NCBI GenBank assembly: GCA_000306725.1
Contig: CP003083.1
Span: forward strand, 992,001-1,056,000
DNA: 64,000 nt
Direction: 5' to 3'
Source of the DNA: Methanolobus psychrophilus R15
Lineage (GTDB): Archaea; Halobacteriota; Methanosarcinia; Methanosarcinales; Methanosarcinaceae
Of the stretch, positions 1-8,543 are shown piece by piece. The notes under the pieces were generated by a model. That model did no database searches. It worked only from the letters and a program-made list of their open reading frames with translations, and had not been told where the DNA came from. The position numbers were made by a program, and so were the translations under genes. Each line of letters opens with the position of its first letter. The first letter of the stretch is position 1.

Positions 1-2
1 GT

Positions 3-482
3 GCTAAAGAAATAGAAGTAGTCCAGAACAGTGATGGCTATCCTGAGCTCCAGGAAGATGAGCTTGAGCCTATAGCAGCCTATGGAGCCAGATGGGTGGC
101 CGATAAACTTGGAATGCCTGTGATGGTGGATGATTCAGGACTTTTCATAAAGGCCCTCAACGGATTTCCCGGTCCTTATTCCGCCTTCGTTGAAGAGCAC
201 CTGGGCAACAAGAAGGTCCTTAAGCTGATGGAAGATGAAGTAGACAGGACCGCAGTCTTCAAATCAGTTATAGGCTACTGTGAGCCCGGTAAAGATCCCA
301 TGGTGTTTGCCGGAACGGTCGAAGGGATGATCGCATTTGAAGAGCGCGGGACAGGCGGATTCGGATATGACCCTATTTTTGAATACAAGGGGATGACCTT
401 TGGTGAACTTGGTGACGAGGAAAAGAACAAAGTGTCACATCGTAGAAGAGCACTGGATAAGTTCTGTGAATGGCTCGACTGA
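3..482 (+). CDS. XTP/dITP diphosphatase (Ham1/RdgB family), 5' end missing
   Basis: Hydrolyses non-canonical purine triphosphates (XTP, dITP) to monophosphates in the cytoplasm, keeping them out of DNA and RNA. The frame is open from base 3, so the start lies outside the window; about 159 residues are visible of a usual 180-190. The family signature is clear: VDDSGLFI followed by LNGFPGPYS, then GTGGFGYDPIF and a C-terminal SHRRRAL. What is missing is the N-terminal nucleotide-binding TGN segment. The stop is 12 bases before the next gene on the same strand, so the two are probably co-transcribed. Confidence 0.93.
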   Translation, partial: AKEIEVVQNSDGYPELQEDELEPIAAYGARWVADKLGMPVMVDDSGLFIKALNGFPGPYSAFVEEHLGNKKVLKLMEDEVDRTAVFKSVIGYCEPGKDPMVFAGTVEGMIAFEERGTGGFGYDPIFEYKGMTFGELGDEEKNKVSHRRRALDKFCEWLD

Positions 483-494
483 CAGAGGGATTGT

Positions 495-1076
495 GTGAAA
501 GAACAGGGACTTCTCCAGGATACGGGAGCTATAGACACAGTTCCCCTTAAGATGGTATTTTATCTGGCCCTTACAGGAACTATCCTTGTGCTTGTTGCTG
601 TGTCCTGGAGCAACATATCACCTTTTTTTAGGGGATATCAGGCAGAAGAACAGCTCAATGACCTGTCGGTTGAGCTACTATCAATCCAGAGGGGATATGC
701 CAGGAACCTGGAAGAAGTAGGAAGCACTACCGGTTCAATGTGCACGGTCCGGCTGTCACTGCCGGACAACGTCAGATACCTTGCTTTGGGTGTTGACCCT
801 GATCCCGATATCGACGGAAACCTGAGTAACACAGCATGGCATACTGAGAACAATACAATGCTCATCCAGTACAATAACGGGGTAAGGAACCGCTTTATCA
901 TCGAGGGTGAACATATCAGGTTCAGGCAGGGCATCCTCACCGAAAAGAATACATGGGGAATTGACCCATATTCGGTTCAGGACAACATGGGAATTATCAT
1001 TGAGAATCCAGTTAATGGTGATTATATATTTGAACTGGTATTTTCAGGCGAAAAGTATACACTATCACATTTCTGA
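495..1076 (+). CDS. Membrane-anchored pilin-like protein of unknown function
   Basis: A 193-residue protein with a GTG start preceded by GAGGGA. One hydrophobic segment at about residues 19-40 follows a short polar N-terminus, and the rest is a polar, beta-rich-looking domain with a few Asn-X-Ser/Thr sequons. This one-anchor layout resembles archaeal pilin-like or secreted accessory proteins, but there is no canonical prepilin cleavage motif. I do not recognise a named family. It sits 12 bases after the XTPase gene, and the archaellin gene lies convergent 76 bases beyond its end. Confidence 0.6.
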   Translation: MKEQGLLQDTGAIDTVPLKMVFYLALTGTILVLVAVSWSNISPFFRGYQAEEQLNDLSVELLSIQRGYARNLEEVGSTTGSMCTVRLSLPDNVRYLALGVDPDPDIDGNLSNTAWHTENNTMLIQYNNGVRNRFIIEGEHIRFRQGILTEKNTWGIDPYSVQDNMGIIIENPVNGDYIFELVFSGEKYTLSHF

Positions 1077-1152
1077 AGCTCGATAATAAAATCTTCCAGA
1101 TATTTTAAACCATGCAGTAAAAAAGTATTGATACGTATCTGAATAGATACTT

Positions 1153-2025
1153 TCAGTACTTCAATGAGATATACTTAACGTCAAAGTATGCCCCGGGTGT
1201 TGTGAAATCAAAGAACACAAGGGAACCTGCCTCCGGCCTGATCTGGAAGGATACTTCCGTCCTTGGTTTGATACCTTCGTAACCGGGATCATCTTCACCA
1301 AACACTTTACGGATGTCAACAACGATCTCCATTATATCCCCTGTCCTTAACACGGGCTGTGTGGCCTTAAAAGTGCTCTGGTCACGGATACGTACAGGTA
1401 CGACTGAAAAATACTCAGCTGTAGGTTTATGTATATCAGCGCTTGTCTCGGAAATATCATATCTCAGATTGGAGACATGGGCGCCATCGGACAGATAAAT
1501 GATGATCTGGGACAGGTCCACGTCTTCACTGCCCGGCCCAAGGGAAACAGAAATATGTAATTTAGAAATTTGCCCGTATTCCAGTGTATTACTCACAATA
1601 ACGTTACCTGAGCTGCTACTGCTACCAGTGATTGTGAATGGATAAGTACCTGATTGTGCAAAGCGATGCTCAAAATAGGATCCGGCTGCAACAGATTCAT
1701 TTATACCTGCCACAGATATATCGAAAGCTCCGGAAGTGGATATCCACTCCACCACCCCGCCTTTGTAAGTATTAATAGTAGTATTGGAAACGGCACCGTC
1801 AGTTACTGTAACCGTGGAATAGGCCGCACGCTCCCCGTCAACACGGTCAACACGCATGTTGGAGGAAACTTCCCTTGTGGTCTCCTGTCCGGTCTGAGAG
1901 GCTTTTTGCTGGAGCACACCGGAAGTCTTAATAAGGAGTGCTGATGCAACTGCAGCTACCAGTACCATTGATATGAAGATGATCAAGGTACCTATACCTA
2001 CCTGCGCACGGGTGTCACTGTGCAT
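1153..2025 (-). CDS. flaB: Archaellin (FlaB-type flagellin) with an inserted beta domain
   Basis: Structural subunit of the archaellum. The N-terminus has a short charged leader (MHSDTRA) before [19 protein letters not shown], the classic class III signal that FlaK-type peptidase cleaves just before the Gln, leaving the hydrophobic polymerisation helix. The C-terminal part carries the archaellin pattern [21 protein letters not shown]. At 290 residues it is about 80 longer than common archaellins. The excess is a block at about residues 72-148 that reads like a cupredoxin-type beta sandwich ([11 protein letters not shown], then [11 protein letters not shown]) without copper ligands. No other fla genes are in the window. 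On this strand an AT-rich TATA-like stretch lies at about 2090-2106 upstream of the ATG. Confidence 0.88.
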   Translation of the reverse strand: MHSDTRAQVGIGTLIIFISMVLVAAVASALLIKTSGVLQQKASQTGQETTREVSSNMRVDRVDGERAAYSTVTVTDGAVSNTTINTYKGGVVEWISTSGAFDISVAGINESVAAGSYFEHRFAQSGTYPFTITGSSSSSGNVIVSNTLEYGQISKLHISVSLGPGSEDVDLSQIIIYLSDGAHVSNLRYDISETSADIHKPTAEYFSVVPVRIRDQSTFKATQPVLRTGDIMEIVVDIRKVFGEDDPGYEGIKPRTEVSFQIRPEAGSLVFFDFTTPGAYFDVKYISLKY

Positions 2026-2262
2026 TGTATGTTTTTGATTTGCTTTCGTGTGCTTCCCTCATCAAACGTTGTAGCAATCGTGTAACAAGATTATATAATT
2101 TATAGTATATTAATGCTGTTATTTATCGTGCTTCATCGTTGAAGCCAGTAAGCATAATTGACCATAAATTCCTCCTCACCTGTCGCATATAGATATAATA
2201 TTGATTATAATATATAAATAGCTGCATTTATTCAATGCCAACACGCTTTAAAGCTTGCACTA

Positions 2263-2928
2263 TCAGGGAAAATGACCATCCACCAATATTACCCGGGCAG
2301 GTGCAGCATCACAGCCTTCCAGCTTCATTGGAAGACAAATAATGTAATATATACCTTCCTTCACCAGAGAAAGATCAATGTTCTCAAGGACAACAATACC
2401 ATTTTCCATAAGCTGCCTGTGATTATCCAGAGATGCACTGCAATCGACCGAGAGAGTATCGACACCTATAAGCTTAAACCCGTGTTCCAGGATCCACGGT
2501 CCCACTTCAGGCTTCAGTCCGCATATGCAATCACTCAGCCCGGATGTCTGCTTGCATGGGTCAGCAGAGCAGTTACGAGTCTTTACCAATAGAGTGTCGA
2601 CATGTGGGTCACTATAGGCGCCTGATCTCTTGAAAGCGGCCTGCATCTCGGTGTGCGAGATATCAACAGTTACACCGGAGAGATCTAAGACTACAGCCCT
2701 GCCAAGAAAGGAACTGAGGGGTAGACTGTCAACGGTCATCCCGTTCTCAATAATATGGGAAGGGGCATCTACATGAGTTCCGGTGTGGGTTCCAAATGTC
2801 ACCCTTGAAACCGCATACCCGTCAGACTCAATCGAAGACACGGGCTCTATCACTGTTTCAGGGTCACCAGGATAAACGGAAGTATCCCGGGAGATCCCGA
2901 CCGTGATGTCAATGATCCTGCCGTGCAT
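2263..2928 (-). CDS. Cyclase family metal-dependent hydrolase (kynurenine formamidase-like)
   Basis: A 221-residue member of the cyclase/KynB superfamily, which hydrolyses amides or lactones using a divalent metal. The signature GTHTGTHVDAPSH (about residues 46-58) holds the HxGTHxDxPxH metal-binding motif. A later stretch, GFKLIGVDTLSVD, is also typical. Family members include arylformamidases and several uncharacterised archaeal enzymes, and there are no tryptophan-catabolism genes nearby, so the substrate is unknown. The ATG is 17 bases after the stop of no same-strand gene; the PHP gene follows upstream on the same strand, ending at 2946, and the pair may form an operon. Confidence 0.85.
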   Translation of the reverse strand: MHGRIIDITVGISRDTSVYPGDPETVIEPVSSIESDGYAVSRVTFGTHTGTHVDAPSHIIENGMTVDSLPLSSFLGRAVVLDLSGVTVDISHTEMQAAFKRSGAYSDPHVDTLLVKTRNCSADPCKQTSGLSDCICGLKPEVGPWILEHGFKLIGVDTLSVDCSASLDNHRQLMENGIVVLENIDLSLVKEGIYYIICLPMKLEGCDAAPARVILVDGHFP

Positions 2929-2945
2929 CTCTCAGGACCCATTTC

Positions 2946-3587
2946 CTAATACTTCAGGAAGCGCAGGGAATTATCCAGTACCCCGTTTGCCTGTTTCTCT
3001 GTGAGCCCTGAGCCCATTGCCACTTTCCTGGCAAAATCCCGGGTAATGAGATTCTCAGGGCTATGAGCATCGGTATCGACCACAAGTGTGGCACCGGCTT
3101 CCATGCCTATGCGTGCAACATGACCGTTTGTCCTGTTATGGCCGTTGCGCGCAGTTATCTCAAGACACACATCATTGTCACGTGCAGTTTCAGCTTCTTC
3201 CACGGTTATGAAGCCTGGATGTGCAAGGATATCCACATCGCCCAGTTCAACTGAGGCTGCATTGGTTCCCGGCATGACCGGCTCATTGATGGTCTCTCCA
3301 TGAACAACAACGATCTCTGCACCAAGCTGTCTAGACATCCGTGCCAGCGTCGCGATTTTAGCCGGGGGAACATGGGTTATCTCAACGCCAACCAGTACCC
3401 TGATGTCATATTCATCCTCCAGATACTTGGCCTTTTTAACATTACTCAGTACATGCTCGACATTGGAGAAATCAACATGATCAGTAATCCCTATTGCCCT
3501 GTATCCATGGACAACCGCCCGTCTTACAAGCTCGCTTGGTATCAGTTCTCCATCACTGAAAATTGTATGGGTATGCATATCTATCAT
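2946..3587 (-). CDS. PHP-domain histidinol-phosphatase-like hydrolase
   Basis: A 213-residue protein of the PHP family, cytoplasmic phosphoesterases with a trinuclear metal site. Motifs seen are MIDMHTHTIFSDGE (HxH pair), GITDHVDFSN, VGVEITHVPP, VVVHGE, DILAHPGF and VDTDAHSPEN, which supply the usual His/Asp ligands across the whole fold. Length matches archaeal stand-alone PHP proteins (210-220). Family members act on histidinol phosphate or other small phosphate esters; no histidine-synthesis genes are adjacent, so the exact substrate is open. It lies directly upstream of the cyclase-family gene on the same strand. Confidence 0.85.
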   Translation of the reverse strand: MIDMHTHTIFSDGELIPSELVRRAVVHGYRAIGITDHVDFSNVEHVLSNVKKAKYLEDEYDIRVLVGVEITHVPPAKIATLARMSRQLGAEIVVVHGETINEPVMPGTNAASVELGDVDILAHPGFITVEEAETARDNDVCLEITARNGHNRTNGHVARIGMEAGATLVVDTDAHSPENLITRDFARKVAMGSGLTEKQANGVLDNSLRFLKY

Positions 3588-3761
3588 GACAACACCTCAA
3601 GGACATTTGCAAGAATATTTTACATCTATTATTACAGGTTTTTACGATCGTTCTGATAATTTATAATAATTATACATTTGCCTATGCTTTACAGTTAAAT
3701 AAATCCATTCATGGGGTTTCTTGACTGCATTGGCTGTTGTCTTCCACTTCCGTATCCAACC

Positions 3762-4760
3762 TCATAGGCTCTTGTAAGCCTTGACTATATTAGCGAGGAC
3801 CCCTTTGTGTTCAACAGGGAAAAGATCCACAGTAAAGACTTTTAAAGATTCACGATAGGCACTTACAGCCTTTTCGACATTCTCAGACCGGTCAGATGTT
3901 GCGGATAACTCAAAGTAAGCGTTACCAAGGTTGTTCTGAACGGTGGCATACTCCATTGGATTGCTCTGCAGAGTAAAAACTTCAAGGGCATTACTGTAGG
4001 AAACTATAGCCTTGTTAATATTATCCGGACTGCCATCTAAGCGCGACATCTCCAGATACACGTTACCAAGATTGTTCTGCACGCCTGCATACTCTATCGG
4101 ATAAATGTCTTTCCTAAAGACCCTAAGGGACTCATCATAGTACCGGACAGATTCTGATAATGAAACACTATCCCCGTTGAAAAGACCTTTTTTCCTGTAT
4201 GCGTTACCAAGCTTGTTGTTTATTGAGGCAAAATACAAAGGATCCTTCGCTAGTGAATAGTAATTTAGGGACTCCTCATACAGCCTTATGGAAGTATCCA
4301 GGTCCTCTGCCCTGCCACCGGCATCGTATAACTTAAGATATGCGTCCCCAAGGCTGTACTGAATGAGGAAATATTCCGCCGGGTTATCATCCATGGTGAA
4401 AAGACTGAGCGCTTTTGAGTAAAAGGATATGCTGTTATGGAGATTAGAGGACGCGTTCCCATATGATGACATCTCTTCATAGGTCTTGCCCAGATAGTAG
4501 TGGTTCATTCCATATTCACGCGGAAAATCAGATGAAGAGATCATTCCAAAAACGCTGTTATACGTACTGACAGACCTCCCAAAATCACGCTGTTCACGAT
4601 ATGTCTGAGCCTGCTCCCATCGGGATTCGACCTGCGCCAGCGTCCTGGTCTTGGAATAATCACTTACAATAAAGAAAGATGCAATAAGAAGAATGAGGGC
4701 CAAAATGACCAGAGCGGAGCGCCTGGGAACAACTTCCGGAATCAATTCTTCCAACGCCAT
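3762..4760 (-). CDS. Membrane-anchored tetratricopeptide repeat protein
   Basis: 332 residues. One hydrophobic segment near residues 17-33 follows a charged N-terminus and would anchor the protein in the membrane. The rest is a series of TPR-like helical pairs with a period of about 48-50 residues. The last copies are nearly parallel: NNLGNVYLEMSRLDG, NNLGNAYFELSATSD and KLGNAYRKKGLFNG, each followed by YxESLxVF. TPR arrays bind proteins, so this is probably a scaffold on the cell surface or inner face. No partner is evident from the neighbours. It is flanked by intergenic AT-rich stretches and is probably transcribed alone. Confidence 0.75.
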   Translation of the reverse strand: MALEELIPEVVPRRSALVILALILLIASFFIVSDYSKTRTLAQVESRWEQAQTYREQRDFGRSVSTYNSVFGMISSSDFPREYGMNHYYLGKTYEEMSSYGNASSNLHNSISFYSKALSLFTMDDNPAEYFLIQYSLGDAYLKLYDAGGRAEDLDTSIRLYEESLNYYSLAKDPLYFASINNKLGNAYRKKGLFNGDSVSLSESVRYYDESLRVFRKDIYPIEYAGVQNNLGNVYLEMSRLDGSPDNINKAIVSYSNALEVFTLQSNPMEYATVQNNLGNAYFELSATSDRSENVEKAVSAYRESLKVFTVDLFPVEHKGVLANIVKAYKSL

Positions 4761-4854
4761 CGATCGTTTTCACCTGAACTTCAATGAGATTTGTCTTAAT
4801 GCAACTAATCTGCAAATGGATGTATAAATAGTAATGTAAAAAGGATACCTTGCT

Positions 4855-5631
4855 TCACTTATCCTTCTGTAAGATGACCTGTGCAAAAGCGAAATTCGGC
4901 TTTACATCGTTTATCTTTACGCGTACATGATCACCTATTTTCACATCCTTTACAAAGACCACAAAATTATCAATAAGCACAGCGCCGTCCCCACTTGCAC
5001 CCAGTTCCTTTATCTCGACATCGAACTCCTCACCTTTACGGACAGGAGATGTCAGGAACTTTTTGCCTATAACATATATCTCGGCGCTCTGGGAACGGGA
5101 AGCATCAGGAGTATAAGAACGCATGAATGTGAAATTCTTGTCCATCTTATTAAGGAAATCTTTGAACATGTCACCCTGGAATACCTTGACAACAAAGTGG
5201 CCTCCCGGTTTGAGAATCTTTTTGGCACATTCAAGTGCTGAGGTTGTCAGGTCGATGGATCGTGCGTGGTCCAGGCTCCAGTTACCTGACAGGTTGGGTG
5301 CAGCATCGCATATAACCACATCGACTCCTCTCAGGCCTACCATTTCTACGATTTTCTCAATGGTCCTGTCGGATGTGATGTCGCCTTTTATGGTTTCGAC
5401 ACCTTCTATAGGAGAGATCTTTTGCAAATCAACGCCTATGATCCTCCCTCCGGAGAGATCTTTTGCAACTTCCAGCCAGCCTCCCGGTGCAGCCCCGAGG
5501 TCAACTACTGTGTCTCCGGATTTGATGAGTTGATGTTTTTCATTGATCTGGAATAACTTATAAGATGCCCTTGAACGAAAACCTTCATCCTTGGCCCTCC
5601 AGTAATAGTTGTCGCGTCTGTCTCTTGCCAT
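4855..5631 (-). CDS. rlmE: 23S rRNA 2'-O-ribose methyltransferase RlmE/FtsJ with C-terminal TRAM domain
   Basis: Methylates the 2'-O position of a uridine in large-subunit rRNA using SAM. The start is placed at the ATG giving MARDRRDNYYWRAK; an upstream TTG adds nine residues unlike the family. The Rossmann domain shows VVDLGAAPGGWLEVA (SAM loop), DAAPNLSGNW and a FVVKVF segment carrying the catalytic Lys; the family K-D-K-E tetrad fits K33/D/K/E spacing approximately. The last 60 residues (RKGEEFDVEIKELGASGDG and following) form a TRAM RNA-binding domain, as in archaeal homologues but not E. coli. The 192-residue gene lies just upstream on the same strand. Confidence 0.9.
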   Translation of the reverse strand: MARDRRDNYYWRAKDEGFRSRASYKLFQINEKHQLIKSGDTVVDLGAAPGGWLEVAKDLSGGRIIGVDLQKISPIEGVETIKGDITSDRTIEKIVEMVGLRGVDVVICDAAPNLSGNWSLDHARSIDLTTSALECAKKILKPGGHFVVKVFQGDMFKDFLNKMDKNFTFMRSYTPDASRSQSAEIYVIGKKFLTSPVRKGEEFDVEIKELGASGDGAVLIDNFVVFVKDVKIGDHVRVKINDVKPNFAFAQVILQKDK

Positions 5632-5661
5632 ATGAATCTGTAGCCTCATTAAATCCAAATG

Positions 5662-6240
5662 TCAAATACCTTGTGCAGCTCTTAACTGTTCAAGCTTCCT
5701 GCTCAGTTCCTGCAGCTCATCTTCAATGCCGTCCATTCCTCCGGGAAGCCAGGAATCGTAATCACAGTACAGGTTAAGGATATCACTATACCTTTTTGAA
5801 AGAGCGGATAGTCCGGCTTCACTTATCCTCGTCTCTGAGAAAGAACTTATATCCCCTCCAAGTTCCATAGCCATTTTATGCAGGTTTGCAGAAAAGCTTT
5901 TTGAAACCCTTTCCAGGTCGACCTCCCTTTTGGACATCATGAGAATATCGATAGCTTCACTTAGTTCAAAGGGCATATCCGGAAAAGCGTTTGGCCCGGG
6001 AATATAATAATTGTTCCCACCAGGGTGGCTTGCATCTGAGTCAGCGCCTTTAACTTCATCGGAGCTGATTATTTCGATCAGGTGCTCATCCAGTGCTTTC
6101 CGGCACATCTCAGTTATCGTTTCCGCAGAGAAGTCCTCTTTCCTCAGGAAAGATATCTCTTCTGCTACAGCGCATATCTCATCCTCCCTTAAAGCACCAA
6201 GTGCATCAATGATGCCTGCAAGTTCCTCGTTTGTGATCAT
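5662..6240 (-). CDS. Conserved archaeal hypothetical protein (helical)
   Basis: 192 residues, acidic, with no signal peptide or membrane segment. The composition suggests an all-helical cytoplasmic protein: an N-terminal helical bundle (ELAGIIDALGALREDE), a Gly/Pro linker near residues 70-88, then further helices ending in a short coiled coil (DELQELSRKLEQLRAAQ). It lies between the Vms1-like gene and rlmE, all on the same strand with 30 bases or fewer between them. By context it may work in ribosome-related processes, but I cannot name a family. Confidence 0.6.
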   Translation of the reverse strand: MITNEELAGIIDALGALREDEICAVAEEISFLRKEDFSAETITEMCRKALDEHLIEIISSDEVKGADSDASHPGGNNYYIPGPNAFPDMPFELSEAIDILMMSKREVDLERVSKSFSANLHKMAMELGGDISSFSETRISEAGLSALSKRYSDILNLYCDYDSWLPGGMDGIEDELQELSRKLEQLRAAQGI

Positions 6241-6271
6241 AAGATTTCCTATCTATACAACATTTATTTGC

Positions 6272-7312
6272 TTATAATTTGTAGCGCCTGAGAATAAGCA
6301 TTTGCTTCAATATGTCATCGGGATTGTGCTTCTCTATATGTACATCCGCAGAAGATAAAAGCCGAGGAATATCTTCTGCTATGCCTGTTGTGATCATTTT
6401 TGCCATCTGCTGGTCGCCACCGATCAGCAGGTAATCCGGAGACTCCTCAAGGGACTCCAGTATCTTTACAAGAGCACTTCGCACTTTTTCCGCATGGTGC
6501 ACTACCTCTTCATCCCTCAGGCGTTCAAAGCGTCTCTGGCTGAACCCGCCCTTTGAGTGTTTTGATTTTACGTTGCTCCGGATAATCTCATATGAATCGA
6601 ATGTCCGAGAATCCCGGGAGTAACCTGCCAGGGACTCACCTGCATGTGCAACTATGACAAGGGCTGCCTCCTCCCCCTCCAGCAGCATGCTCAAAGGTGT
6701 GACATTGAATGAGTCTCCTGCCTGCCAAACTGCATTTTCCACAGGGAATGGGGGAATGACCAGTTCATTTACCAGGTGGTCCGGGTCATAGAAAAGCACG
6801 CACCCGTTTGAGGATTCGATCTTTTGTATAAGCTCTAAGGATTCCGGGTCTATCTGGCCTTCAGGTATGCCCCTGTAAGGCTCATCCGACAGGGAATGAA
6901 ACGCCGGTACATAAATTGTCAGCAGATCAGCAGAAGGCGACCTCAGGGAAGATAAAGAATGCATGTAGTCCTGTGCCTTACGCGGGGAGAGCGTTTCAAC
7001 AAGGCGATAGGCTGCCTGCGAAGGACATGTCTCTTTCTGGATCTCAAGTTCATGTTCCAGAGTACGGACCCTCACTTCTGCAATATTCAGATTTTCTTCA
7101 GCAACCTGTTTGGCTGCCACTGCCTTTTTTTCATTCTCAGCGCTCTTATCCATCCTTCTCTGCAGGGTACTGATATCCAGCCTGAGCTCAACGATATGCG
7201 AGTGAAGCCTGTCAATCTCTTCTTCCAGTTTTTCTTTTCCCGTGTACCTGCCAAAAAGAGAATTGATATTATCTGCAAGTTTACCTTTTTCTATCTTACC
7301 CTTTTCTGTCAT
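6272..7312 (-). CDS. Vms1/ANKZF1-like peptidyl-tRNA hydrolase (eRF1-related)
   Basis: Archaeal relative of Vms1/ANKZF1, which releases nascent chains from stalled large-subunit peptidyl-tRNA. Seen: an N-terminal coiled coil (about residues 12-85), then an eRF1 domain 2-like fold containing SKGGFSQRRFERLR near residues 254-267, whose Gln matches the position used for ester cleavage in the family. A C-terminal eRF1 domain 3-like part includes YLLIGGDQQMAKMI. I start at MTEKGKIEKG because a TATA box lies about 26 bases upstream of this ATG, as expected for a leaderless transcript; a longer frame adds 19 unlikely residues. Neighbouring RlmE supports a ribosome-quality role. Confidence 0.82.
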   Translation of the reverse strand: MTEKGKIEKGKLADNINSLFGRYTGKEKLEEEIDRLHSHIVELRLDISTLQRRMDKSAENEKKAVAAKQVAEENLNIAEVRVRTLEHELEIQKETCPSQAAYRLVETLSPRKAQDYMHSLSSLRSPSADLLTIYVPAFHSLSDEPYRGIPEGQIDPESLELIQKIESSNGCVLFYDPDHLVNELVIPPFPVENAVWQAGDSFNVTPLSMLLEGEEAALVIVAHAGESLAGYSRDSRTFDSYEIIRSNVKSKHSKGGFSQRRFERLRDEEVVHHAEKVRSALVKILESLEESPDYLLIGGDQQMAKMITTGIAEDIPRLLSSADVHIEKHNPDDILKQMLILRRYKL

Positions 7313-7331
7313 TTGAAATATCAATATAAAA

Positions 7332-7345
7332 TTTTTATATAAAAA
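7332..7345 (-). promoter_or_regulatory. TATA box of a probable leaderless promoter
   Basis: The minus strand reads TTTTTATATAAAAA here. Its centre is about 26 bases upstream of the ATG at 7312 and no Shine-Dalgarno lies before that ATG, so the transcript probably begins at or next to the start codon. Confidence 0.6.
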
Positions 7346-7532
7346 GCCTATCCATCCTTTTGATTTCATTAAGGCTTTCCTTATTAGTGCGCATACAATC
7401 TATACACTGATTTCCAAGAAAGAGAAAAGGAGAGATATGTTATACCATGTTTGTATTCAAACTTTATTTTGCACGTAGCCATTGCAAAAGAAGCGGGAAT
7501 AAAAAGAGGGATAAAAATTAGAGGAAAAAGGT

Positions 7533-8357
7533 TCAGGCATTCATTACAAGCCTGAAACCAGTCATAGAATCCCCGTCACGAGCATCTTTTTTGACCCGAT
7601 AGGCAGAATCCAGTGCATTGGAAAAACTAGACCAACTGCCACCTCTGGCTACTTTCAGAGTGCTGTCGCTCTTTACTACTGCGCTACCATCCTCATATGC
7701 ACTGCTGTAGCCTTCAGCCCAGCTGTCCTGGACATATTCGCCTACATTCCCGTGAATATCGTATAGTCCGAAGGGATTTGGAAGTTTCTGGCCTACATTA
7801 TGAGTTGCACCGTCAGAGTTGTCTTTGAACCAGGCATGGTTTGCAAGGGTCATACCCTTCTCGGCATCGATGACACCAAAGGAGTATTCTGTGGTCGTGC
7901 CAGCCCTAGCTGCATATTCCCATTCGGCTTCTGTAGGCAGCCTGTACCTGGTAGTGCCTTCCTTCTCGTTGAGCTTGGCTATGAATTGCTGGACCTCGTC
8001 CCATGAAACAGATTCTACAGGCTTGTTATCGCCTTTAGATGCAGAAGGATTGCTGCCCATGACCTCCATCCACTGCTTTTGTGTCACTTCATACTTACTG
8101 ATATAGAAGGAATTCTGCAGCCTTACCTGATGGACAGGCTGTGAAGCAGCATACTTAGCAGAGCCCATGCTAAAGGTGCCTGCTTCGATATGCACGAATT
8201 CCATTCCGAGGGTATTTGTATATCCATCGCCTGGAGCGGCACCTCCGGCATCTTTTACGTTTGCATTACCACTGTCGTCTGAACTGCACCCTGCTGCTGA
8301 AACGACAATCAGCAGTATTAATATAATCAGAAATTTTTGATTTTTGAGTATGCCCAT
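7533..8357 (-). CDS. Lipoprotein with formylglycine-generating-enzyme (SUMF1) fold, catalytic Cys absent
   Basis: 274 residues. The N-terminus is a lipoprotein signal (LIILILLIVVSAAGC, Cys at about 24), so the protein is exported and lipid-anchored. The rest is a complete FGE-sulfatase/SUMF1 domain: MEFVHIEAGTFSMGS, PVHQVRLQNSFYISKYEVTQKQW, RLPTEAEWEYAARAG, NPFGLYDIHGNVGE and ARGGSWSSFSNALDSAYR. True FGE has two Cys in the last motif; here they are Ser and other residues, so sulfatase activation is unlikely. Such domains also serve as binding or structural modules. It is divergent from the substrate-binding lipoprotein gene at 8544. Confidence 0.85.
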   Translation of the reverse strand: MGILKNQKFLIILILLIVVSAAGCSSDDSGNANVKDAGGAAPGDGYTNTLGMEFVHIEAGTFSMGSAKYAASQPVHQVRLQNSFYISKYEVTQKQWMEVMGSNPSASKGDNKPVESVSWDEVQQFIAKLNEKEGTTRYRLPTEAEWEYAARAGTTTEYSFGVIDAEKGMTLANHAWFKDNSDGATHNVGQKLPNPFGLYDIHGNVGEYVQDSWAEGYSSAYEDGSAVVKSDSTLKVARGGSWSSFSNALDSAYRVKKDARDGDSMTGFRLVMNA

Positions 8358-8543
8358 AAAGATTCCTCACTGTAAAGATGATTTTGTAGAAGTAGAACTA
8401 TTAAAACATGTCGATTTAAGGTTGAAAAGAAGCAGGAAGCACTACATAATAAAAGAGGAGCTTTTCAAAAAACAACAGCAAACTATTAAAACACTAAAAA
8501 TATTTAAATAAATATAACTTAGATATTAACCGGAGATAATCAA

